Below are positions 55,342 through 64,000 of a DNA stretch of 64,000 nucleotides, one piece after another (the stretch's first letter is position 1; each line of letters starts with the position of its first letter). This stretch comes from Branchiostoma floridae (Eukaryota > Chordata > Leptocardii > Amphioxiformes > Branchiostomatidae), in assembly GCF_000003815.2 (NCBI RefSeq), contig NC_049992.1:4347514-4411513 (forward strand). Reading direction: 5' to 3'. The position numbers were made by a program, and so were the translations under genes. The notes under the pieces are model-generated. The model did not search any database and was not told where the DNA came from. It worked only from the letters and a program-made list of their open reading frames with translations.

Positions 55342-58300
55342 GTAAGCTTTCTTCCCCAATAGGGAAAATGTATTGTTGTTGTTGGTGTGTTCTTTGTCTT
55401 TCCCCATTCTCCTTCCTTCTTCTTTCAAACCAAACAGATTTATGGTGGCCCCCTTTTATTACTCACACACGATAACAATGGCATAATTCTGTTAATGACC
55501 TGGTCCATAAACCAAGTAGAAGTAGCTCTATTTTTTTGTTTCTTTTTTTTTTCAACTCACACACAATACTATAGGGTGATTCACTGATTCAGCTTCATTG
55601 ATTATTGGCTTGTCATAAGACTTTTTTGCATTTTGCGACTTGCAGTCGCAAAATGCCTTCTGGCCAGTGTAGTCACCGTTGTGATGTTGAGATGAACGGA
55701 CCTGTTCAATCCATGCCAAACATTTGTATACCTGTTAAAACAGGCATTTCTTCAACATGTTCGCACTAGCGCAGTGGTAAAGTTTACCCATTCTAAACCA
55801 ATGCACCCGGTTCGAATCCGGGGAGGTAGATTTTTTTCAACTTTTTTTTTTCTTTTTTACATCCATTAAAATACTAATTTTTACATCCATTTGGCCACAC
55901 CAATTTATTTCTTTGGTTAACGGATTCGCCGCTTCGTTTTTTTGCCGAATAGAAATAAAAATTAAAAAAAAACCCTAAAAATGCCCCGCAACAGAGCTCA
56001 CTCAAAAACAGGCAATGTGTAGTGAAATTTGCTGCAGTTCACGCAAATTTTAACAGGTGGCGTCTAGATCTGCTGCAGTTCAGGCACATATGTGAATCTC
56101 TCCATGCGCCAATATCAGGTTTAGTTACTCTGTTCTATTTATACGACATTCTAATAACTAGGAAAAAACGTTCACACACGCAAACATTGGCAAAATGCCA
56201 GCTGTTTTAAAAGCACTTGTTTTAAAATATTACATGAAATGGGCCAACAGATTACTATGCATTAAATCAATAAACATCACAGTTCACTAAAATACATTCC
56301 ATTTAAAAGCTTAATACTCGTTAATCAGTATTAAGCCATTGATACACTGGAATTCATGATAGGTATAGCATACTTATGCCTACCATAAGCTGTAACACTA
56401 TGTAACAATACTGTAAAACTCGGTCATGGAAAAGGCGTACTACTTTTACCTTTGCCAGCAATGTATTTGCAGGATGTCAATGGTTTAAGGGTTCGTGGCA
56501 ACGTGGCGGTGTGGGATAATCTGGTGAACTCGACTACTACGTGGTGGACGCATTTCTACCGAGAGAACAGCTCAAACGATGCCTACTCGACTTTGCCTTA
56601 TACCCCATCTGGATTGGAACTGAAACAGACGTCGACTGATCGCCATACCAGCATCGAGTCCACACCGATTGCGCTCATCCCTCTGACAACCACAGGTAGG
56701 TACTTCTGGCTTCTAAATTACCTCTAAATTACCTCTGTTCTTGTCTGTCCCCACCACTAGGTAGCATTCATTCTTAGGCATGTGTGAACCAACATGAGAC
56801 ACATCAACCCGCCAACTTATGCAGACAAACGCTGGGTAGTCAACATCTCTCTTGCCCAAATTCCTTTACTTGACTAAGAGGCAGAAAGCCTCAAAATTAT
56901 TATAGTATAATTACAGTCAAAACAAATTCTATAGCTTTTTTGTACCAGTACGTGTATTGCGATATCAATGCCATTCGTGCAGGTTTAAAATCACTTTTAA
57001 ATAAAGCGTCGACTGTGAAATGTTCATCCAACACAGCTATGGACAAGTGTATGAAGATGCCTTGCCAGTACGGGACCTGTAAGAGTGAGGACACTGGTTA
57101 CAAATGCACCTGCTCACCTGGATGGACTGGACAACACTGCCGACAAGGTCAGTGATGTATTACCCAGGGTTCGATAAGCTTTCTAAAATTCACTTGTCTT
57201 CTCTGACAAGTACACAGAAATTTACTTGCCTAAACCAACTTTTTACTTGTCAAAAATATAAAAGTCACATTTTTTCAACATGTATTTTCACTTCCAGCAA
57301 TGGAATTCTTGTATTAGTGGCTCTATTTTTCTGTGTTGACCAACGCAGGATGCTTGCATGACAGGGAAAGGAACAAGTGTATTATTAGAAAAGATTCCAC
57401 TCATGGAAAAATCTTACGTGGTGCAGGACATTCACTTGCCCAATTGGAACTTTCACTTGCCTGGACAATTCAGCTAGTGGACTTGTTCAACCCTGATTAC
57501 CCTTCTTACACTCAGTTCAATATTGAAACTCAGGGGAAACACTAAAGAAACACACCATGCAGAAGAGGAGATATATCCTGTTTGTATCCTCTCCTTTTCC
57601 CGAATATTTGCTTTTTGTAGAAGGTCTCCATGTGTTTCTCATCATGGTAATTAATCAATCCTGAAGAGGAGAGCACACTGGCTGACAGGTCCTTGTGTTT
57701 CTGTGGTTAGAGTAGTTTTAATTTACTTAATTTCATTCATTTACTTTATTGAGATATATACATGGCAAAATCAGGCAGCTTAGCTGATATTTGATTGAGT
57801 AGTTAGCCACAGATATTACTTATGCCTATGGGGTTTGCATGTGTCATTCATACACTGGAATCACAATAGAAAAGTGTTCCGGTATTTCTGTACTGTTGAC
57901 AGAGCTCTTTTTCTGTTTGTTTGGTCCTCCTATTTCTTTCCATTTATAGTCAATTGAATTTCAGACATCAATGAGATAACAATGCTAGTCTAAATCAACT
58001 CTGATTGCCTTAGTTTTAGCTTATTCTTAATTTTTTTTTACTTTTAGGAATTCATTATATAACGGCCAAGACTCTTGTTGTTATCATGCATTTAGACATC
58101 AATGAGTGTACCAGGAAACCATGCCAACATGGACAGTGCGTGAACAAAGATGGCGGCCACAAATGTACCTACTCACCTGGATGGACTGGACAGAACTGTA
58201 GCCAAGGTTAGTTGATTTTGTACCTTATAAATCATAGTTAGTTTTCATAATGGTAGTGCAGTTACGTGAGAAATCACTGATAGCAGTCAGAACTATCAAT

Positions 58301-61300
58301 AGAACCTTCCCCAAGCTATTTCAACATTGAAATTATTACTGTAACAATACTTCTTCTAAACTGTTAATCTTTAAGAAAAAAATGTGTATTGTACAATGCT
58401 CATCTGTAGATCAGCATATCTAGGGAAATTCGTCAATACAATTCATCTATTTGACGGGATTATGGTTTTGGTTTGACATTAAACTAGATCAATGGTACGT
58501 TGATCTTTCCTTTATCAAATTCACAACAGACATCGATGAGTGCACTAGAAACCCCTGCCAACACGGAGGATGTGTGAACAAACCTGGCGGCTACAAATGT
58601 ACCTGCTCACTTGGATGGACTGGACAGAACTGTCAGCAAGGTGAGGTCTTTTACAAACAATACATTTATTAAAAGCTTAGCATACATTTTACATAAATTC
58701 TAATGATAAATTCTACAGGCACAACCCATATTATTTCAGTCTTTTTATTACAAATTCTTTTCTTCATTTCATGTCCTTGTTTGAATTTGTTCAATTGGCA
58801 AGTATTAAGCAGCTAAGTTAGTTTAAAATTGATTCATCTACAATAATATTTTCTAATTCGCGTATCATGCAGACATCAACAAGTGTACCAGGAAACCATG
58901 CCAACATGGAAGCTGTGTGAACAAAGCTGGTGGCTACAAATGTACCTGCTTACCTGGATGGACTGGACAGAACTGTAGCCATGGTTAGTTGATTTTGTAC
59001 CTTATAAATCATAGTTAGTTTTCATAATGGTAGTGAAGTTACGTGAGAAATCACTGATAGCAGTCAGAACTATCAAAAGAACCTTCCCCAAGCTATTTCA
59101 ACATTGAAATTATTACTGTAACAATACTTCTTCTAAACTGTTTATCTTTAAGAAAGAAAAAAAACAATGTGCATTGTACTATGTTCATCTGTAGCTCAGC
59201 ATATCTAGGAAAAATGTCAATACAATTCATCTATTTGACTGGATTATGGTATTGGTTTGACAATAAGCTAGATCAATGGTACGTTGATATTTCCTTTACT
59301 CTATCAAATTCACAACAGACATCGATGAGTGCACCAGAAACGCCTGCCAACACGGAGGATGTGTGAACAAACCTGGCGGCTACAAATGTACCTGCTCACC
59401 TGGATGGATTGGACGAAACTGTGACCAAGGTGAGCTATTTTTCTAGACTGTTTTATCACATCACATCCAAATAAAGTCAATTCAAGTCAAGCATCTTGAA
59501 TTCCTAGAAGCTACTGATTGTAAGTTAACAAAATAACACGATATTCAATTCATTACACAGACATCAATGAGTGCACCAGAAACCCCTGCCAACACGGAGG
59601 ATGTGTGAACAAAGATGGTGGCTACAAATGTACCTGCTCACCTGGATGGACTGGACAAAACTGTCAGCAAGGTGAGCTCTTTTGCAAACAATACATTGTA
59701 ATTCAATTCATATGTCAATTCATATTCCATTGCCAGGTGCATCCCATGTTGCTTCAGTCTTTTCGTACCTATCTCTTTCTCTCCTTTTCTTCTGACATGC
59801 CCTGACTTTAATTTGTTTCATTGGCAAAAATTAAGCCACTAAGTGAGTTTCAAGTTTGTTCAACTACAAATTATTTTTTCTCGCATCATGCAGACATCAA
59901 CGAGTGTACCAGAAACCCATGCCAGCATGGACGATGTGTGAACAAAGATGGCGGCTACAAATGTACCTGCTCACCTGGATGGACTGGACGGAACTGTCAG
60001 CAAGGTGAGCTCTTTTACAAAAGAGACTTTTATCAAAAGCTTAGCATACATTGTACATCAATTCTAATAATATATTCTGCAGGCACAACCCATATAATTT
60101 CAGCCTTTTGATTACAAATTCCTTTCTTCCTTTCATGTCCTTGTTTGAATTTGTTCTATTGGCAAGTATTAAGCCGATAAGTTAGTTTAAAATTGATTCA
60201 TCTACAATAATATTTTCTAATTCGCATATCATGCAGATGTCAATGAGTGTACCAGGAACCCATGCCAACATGGACACTGTGTGAACATTGGTGGCGGCTA
60301 CAAATGTACCTGCTCACCTGGATGGACTGGACAGAACTGTCAGCAAGGTGAGTTCTTTTCCAATTATTACTTTTATTAAAAGCTTACCATAAGTCAATTT
60401 GTATGACATGTTTGACAGGAACCATCCATATTGCTTCAGTCTGCATGGACTTAATATCTCTTTTGTCCATCTTTCTTGTCATCTAACATGTCCTGGTATT
60501 AATTTGTTTAAGTATTGTGAGTTTCAAATTTGTTCAACTACAAATTATGTCGGCAAGGTGAGTTTTTTTATCTAACCTTTTCCTGAAAGATATTTTGATT
60601 ACAGGATATTAAAGGATTTTTGTTTTGTATTTAACGTCATCCATGATCTTCATTACAAAGACATAGATGAATGCAACAAGAAACCATGCCAATATGGACA
60701 CTGTGTGAACAAAGCTGGCGGCTACAAATGTACCTGCTTACCTGGATGGACTGGACAGAACTGTCAGCAAGGTGAATTACTTATTACATACATTTAGTAT
60801 CTAGCTGCGGAGGTACATGTAGCTTAAAAGTTTTGCTGTTCAAAAATGCACCTGCTCATCTGGATGGACTGGACAGAACTGTGAAAAAGGTAAGGTATTG
60901 TCTTTATCTGTTGATTTGGATTATAGGGATTGGGAAGGCAAAGGTCAAAGATAATTTTGGACCTTGGTACTGCAGCATAACTTCTGATTTTTTTGGTCTT
61001 TTGTCCCGGACTTGCCAATTTGGTTTTGCTGTATTAGCTTACCACTGTACATGTTTGTTAATGCAGCCAAACCATGCGAGAGTGGGTGGAATGGGTACGG
61101 CAACCACTGCTACAAGCATGTGAGAGACAAAGTCGACGGGAATACAGCAAAGTCACGATGCAAGAGAGACGGTGCAAACCTTGCGTCCATCAACAGCCCT
61201 GGGGAGAACAGCTTCATAGCAGATCTCATCAAGAATGGTGGGCAATAATGATGATATGATTCTTTTTTTTTTACTTTCAGTAATGAAATATTTGTATCTC

Positions 61301-62958
61301 TGGATCGACATTTATGGAGATTTATCATAACAGACATGGCTAGACCAAAACCTACATTGTGGAGAAAAAAACTGCAGACATGTTACCCCCAACCCATGGA
61401 GTCACATGGACATAAATTGAATGCAGCTGTCATTTGAAACTAATGCTAATGACTTTGTGATGAGTCGGCAGTTTTAAATACATAAATGTATGTATAACAA
61501 TGGGGGCAATTCAGCCTGGGCCTAGTGCTACCAGGTCTTCTTACCATTTTAATTGATTGATACCAGACTATGTTTGGGGAGGCAAAAGGTGGTGGAAGGA
61601 GAGGGATTGCCTCCACCTTCCAATGCAATGACCAAGACACACTGTCCTTATGTCTAATGGAATCTGCATGCCAATGTGATATATGACAAAATAATATTGG
61701 ATAACAGTTAAAAAAAGATACCTGGATACTAGATATTGTGGAAATCAATCGTTACAATTTTCCGTTATGCTCCTTGGGAGATTCTGACAAAAATGTCCCT
61801 GCAGTTCAAGTGCAATCTGCCTGGGGGCCCAAACATACATCACTTCTGCCTTTCATAACAAGCTATCTGCCACCAAAAAATCAATACCACGGCATGTCTA
61901 AGTCGAACAAATACAAAACAAATCTGCTGCAGTACCAAGGTCACATACCTGGGGGGGGGCCCCCCCCCAAGTAAAAAAAGAGTCGACCCAGTTCCTACCC
62001 AGTACCCACATACCAAATATCATTGTAACGCATCCAGGGGTTTTTGAGTTATGCTGACTATCCAGAAACACAGACAAGCACACGCACAGGCACACGCACC
62101 AAAAACTAAATCTCCATTTTTCATAGACTCCGAGGTAACATTGGGGTATTCCCTTGAATTCAAGAAGCATGAATGAGTTGCCTCATTAATTAGTGTCTGA
62201 CAAATTCATGTTTTCACCTAATTTCAGCCCCTAAAGGGGAGAAGCGACATGTCGTCTGGTTCGGATTGAGACGCCACGATAAACACTCATTCAGATGGGT
62301 GGATGGGTCACGCCTTACCTACACCAACTGGGCTCCAGGACAGCCCGACAACAAGGCTTTTTGGCTTAGGGGGAAACAGGAGTGTGGTGTGATGTACTCC
62401 AGGGTAAGACCATTCTTTTATTCTGTCATCTATTTTGTAAGGATTCCAGCAGCATAGCTGAAGTGAACAAGGCAACATATGAAGTTGAGTGTATTCTAAA
62501 CAAGACAATAAACATGGAGGGAGTTTGCTTACTGTCTATAATGATTTTATGGCATTTGTAGTTTCTGGCCCTACACTGTGTGCAGCAGGGTACAGACTTT
62601 TTCCCAGGACTATCATATATAGATGTGTATGATTGTTTCCTTTGTTACATATATATGATTCTTACCATGTGACCTGTACTTAGCCCAGTGGGGCAAAAAT
62701 GTGCAATAAAGGTCTTCATTCATTATAATACTGCTACTGTTTCGGTATGAATCTCTAAATCAAGCTTTTTTTTAATGAGAAAACCAACATATAAAAGTGA
62801 TGTGGCCTTACTTGACATTGTGTATTACTAACCTTCTGATATTATTAACATTTCAGTAGGCAGAAAGCTTGCTTTGGGTAGGAAGTGGTGAAAAAGGGCA
62901 GTGGGACGACTTTAGGTGCAAATACCATCTTTCCTATGTTTGCAAAAAGCCAAAATAA
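55199..62958 (+). CDS. Gene D: EGF-repeat/C-type lectin receptor, tail exon missing
   Basis: Transmembrane exon, stalk exon, nine EGF exons, one EGF relic and three CTLD exons ending at TAA 62956-62958. All splice sites checked are usable and the phases chain as in gene B. No plus-strand cytoplasmic exon precedes it; the next one upstream is that of C, beyond the retrotransposon. The lectin head has QPD, the galactose-type tripeptide, against EPN in B and QPK in A. One EGF (D2) has lost a cysteine. Compared with B it has fewer EGFs and a different order, closer to gene A. Type II membrane topology is inferred from the hydrophobic exon and the absence of a signal peptide. Confidence 0.75.
55342..56472 (+). 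repeat. Intron of D with a tRNA-like insertion
   Basis: Relative to B and C about 600 nt (55628-56225) are inserted. The insertion starts at a 13-bp-arm palindrome (55628-55656) and carries a tRNA-like region. Confidence 0.65.
55760..55831 (+). mobile_element. tRNA-like sequence (SINE head or tRNA pseudogene)
   Basis: A box TAGCGCAGTGG (55767-55777), B box GGTTCGAATCC (55809-55819) with a good T-arm (CCCGG and CCGGG), but no pairing acceptor stem. Followed by T- and A-rich runs. Not a functional tRNA. Confidence 0.55.
56473..56695 (+). CDS. Stalk exon of D
   Basis: 223 nt, phase 0 to 1. [39 protein letters not shown], end [13 protein letters not shown]. Confidence 0.8.
56696..57036 (+). other. 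Intron before the EGF array of D
   Basis: Homologous to 7325-7581; gives the breakpoint of gene A. Confidence 0.65.
57037..57147 (+). CDS. EGF exon D1 (non-calcium type)
   Basis: 111 nt; begins CT instead of GT, so the junction residue is Ala. [20 protein letters not shown]. Confidence 0.88.
57148..58095 (+). other. Intron D1-D2
   Basis: Collinear with 7693-8641. No exon seen. Confidence 0.6.
58096..58206 (+). CDS. EGF exon D2, one cysteine lost
   Basis: 111 nt; [15 protein letters not shown] then [14 protein letters not shown]: Tyr replaces the fifth cysteine (TGC to TAC), leaving an unpaired Cys. Confidence 0.86.
58530..58640 (+). CDS. EGF exon D3
   Basis: 111 nt; [26 protein letters not shown]. 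Confidence 0.88.
58873..58983 (+). CDS. EGF exon D4
   Basis: 111 nt; [21 protein letters not shown]. The calcium-ligand Glu is Lys. Donor gttagt. Confidence 0.87.
59319..59429 (+). CDS. EGF exon D5
   Basis: 111 nt; [31 protein letters not shown]. Confidence 0.88.
59561..59671 (+). CDS. EGF exon D6
   Basis: 111 nt; [21 protein letters not shown]. Confidence 0.88.
59894..60004 (+). CDS. EGF exon D7
   Basis: 111 nt; [27 protein letters not shown]. Counterpart of the gapped A5. Confidence 0.88.
60237..60347 (+). CDS. EGF exon D8
   Basis: 111 nt; begins AT (junction Asp). [21 protein letters not shown]. Confidence 0.88.
60661..60771 (+). CDS. EGF exon D9, last before lectin
   Basis: 111 nt; [28 protein letters not shown]. 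Counterpart of A7; here it directly precedes the lectin exons. Confidence 0.88.
60846..60893 (+). pseudogene. Relic of an EGF exon
   Basis: [13 protein letters not shown]-like 3' half with donor gtaagg but no acceptor or 5' half. Confidence 0.65.
61067..61237 (+). CDS. CTLD exon 1 of gene D
   Basis: 171 nt. [38 protein letters not shown]. Gly in place of the motif Trp, as in B. Confidence 0.9.
61238..62227 (+). repeat. Intron with dispersed-repeat insertion
   Basis: 61735-62150 matches the insertion in gene B (31150-31520); a G-run followed by a C-run at 61951-61968 may be a hairpin or assembly-sensitive site. Confidence 0.5.
62228..62403 (+). CDS. CTLD exon 2 of gene D (QPD head)
   Basis: 176 nt, phase 1 to 0. 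[20 protein letters not shown] then [23 protein letters not shown] is the galactose-type tripeptide. The loop after QPD is two residues longer than after EPN in B. Confidence 0.9.
62404..62859 (+). other. Intron between CTLD exons 2 and 3 of gene D
   Basis: AT-rich. No exon seen. Confidence 0.55.
62860..62958 (+). CDS. CTLD exon 3 of gene D with stop
   Basis: 99 nt if the acceptor is ttcagtag|GCA (the earlier ttcag would include TAG). [18 protein letters not shown], then [14 protein letters not shown] and TAA. Length equals A and B, which supports this acceptor. Confidence 0.85.
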   Translation, partial: AESLLWVGSGEKGQWDDFRCKYHLSYVCKKPK

Positions 62959-64000
62959 TACAGTAAGTATCAATCAATTAATTTTGCAATATATTTAAAA
63001 AAAGGAATATGAGATCCTGAGTTGGATCCAGTAAAGACTGTTGCTCATATTTTCAGGAAACAGAATAAAAGATGGTACAGGACTCTTTTCCTGTACGTAC
63101 TGAAAAGCTAGCACTCAATGGTATAGATGGAGAATGTTCTGTCCTACACTCATCATTAATCATTGACAGTGTGAAGAGGTAACTGTTGAAAAAAAAGACC
63201 ATTTTCCTGGTTGTTGGACATTGTATAGTAGAAACAAATTAGGAAAAGGTCAAGATGAGATCAGAAGGTTGAGAGCAATAACTTGAACTAAGGACCTCCT
63301 TGCTTGAATAAGTATGGTTCAAAATGCAAGATAGAGAACATTGTTGACGCGATACGAATACAGGAACAGTTAGGTCTCGCGTCTACAATATTTCCTTCTC
63401 TGACATTTTAAGTTTGTTTCTTTGCAGAAAAAGATCACAAGAACAGAGGAGAAAAATATTGAAATATGCAGGACTGTATTCACTCAAAAGACTAAGTCAC
63501 TACAAATATCTCTCAAACATATAACAGATGGCTCTGTTCAAGAACTGTATGAGTAAAGAGCGAGTTGTATGTGCATAAAACTAACTGAAATATGACAAAT
63601 TATTACAGCTATAATTATAGCTTCCTTACCATTTTTTTCCAAATACAAAACCCTCTCAACTGTTTTAAATCAAAGCTCACATTAACAATAAAGCAATGCT
63701 GATCAATTCTCATATTGATTATCATTAATCTAAAATGAAGCTGCAACATTAATGGTAAAATCATATTGAAAAATCTGGATATCGTTTGAAAACAATCTGG
63801 AGATTTTTTTGCAAACAATCTCGAAATAATCTTCAGATTGTTTCAAACAATCTGGAGAATGTGTGAAACAATCTGGATACTTTTCTAGGAAATCTGGAGA
63901 TTGTTCCAAATATCTGAAGGAAGTCTAACTTGTCCAACTGCAATCTAACATATATTACTTGTTTCTGCCATTTCATTCTAGTGATGCTGAAGAAGAGTGA
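62959..64000. other. Start of the next spacer copy
   Basis: Third copy of the spacer that follows A and B, including the AATCTGGA array (63768-63910) and the beginning of the 120-nt repeat at the window end. Another duplicated gene may follow outside the window. Confidence 0.75.
63064..63069 (+). promoter_or_regulatory. Candidate polyadenylation signal, gene D
   Basis: AATAAA 106 nt after the stop, conserved with A and B. Confidence 0.5.

Noticed and set aside
55760-55831. Functional tRNA gene
   Set aside because: A and B boxes are good but the acceptor arm does not pair and the anticodon arm is poor.
62851-62860. Stop codon in the last exon of gene D
   Set aside because: The TAG is excluded if splicing uses the adjacent ttcagtag acceptor, which also restores the 99-nt length shared by A and B.

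Overview
The window looks like vertebrate-grade invertebrate DNA, most likely from a lancelet (Branchiostoma) draft assembly. This is an inference from three things: spliced genes made of many small exons, an EGF plus C-type lectin family in a recently expanded tandem array, and interspersed tRNA-derived SINE, CR1/L2-like LINE and DIRS/Ngaro-like sequences. There are assembly gaps at 1961-2060, 5188-5287, 6225-6394, 7325 (one base), 9661-10500, 47930-48232 and 51393-51492. No bacterial-style operons, rRNA genes or CRISPR arrays are present.

The backbone is a cluster of paralogous EGF-repeat/C-type lectin genes. Each EGF domain is encoded by one exon of exactly 111 nt, phase 1 on both sides. 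The C-type lectin domain (CTLD) is encoded by three exons. (1) A minus-strand gene occupies about 7292 down to 177: a signal-peptide exon, a second exon running into a gap, eight EGF exons (one with a nonsense codon, one with a 14-nt deletion) and the first CTLD exon. It looks secreted and possibly decayed. (2) Plus-strand gene A (7582-17912) has 11 complete EGF exons, one more cut by a gap, and a full CTLD; its 5' end is missing at the single-N junction at 7325. (3) Plus-strand gene B (22463-32143) has the full type II receptor layout: short start exon, tyrosine-rich cytoplasmic exon, transmembrane exon, stalk exon, 13 EGF exons and a CTLD. The acceptor AG of its transmembrane exon is mutated. 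(4) Fragment C (36345-41225) repeats only the 5' half of B and is then interrupted. (5) Gene D (55199-62958) has the transmembrane, stalk, nine EGF and CTLD exons, but no cytoplasmic exon on its own strand.

Between C and D (41.2-55.2 kb) are an approximately 8.7 kb element with the split direct repeats of a Ngaro/DIRS-type tyrosine-recombinase retrotransposon, nested LINE pieces, and on the minus strand (53891-52670) a divergent relative of the cytoplasmic exon. That exon carries repeated YEDVDP tyrosine motifs and PPPLPAR SH3-ligand motifs, and has one frameshift.

If translated as modelled, B and D type proteins would be type II membrane proteins: an intracellular tail with phosphotyrosine-type motifs, one membrane span, a Ser/Thr-rich stalk, a rod of mostly calcium-binding-type EGF domains and a terminal lectin head. 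The three visible lectin heads differ at the sugar-specificity tripeptide (QPK in A, EPN in B, QPD in D). The most promising undescribed system here is therefore a tandemly diversifying lectin-receptor family with exchangeable secreted, membrane and signalling 5' modules. Every functional statement is inferred from sequence motifs only.
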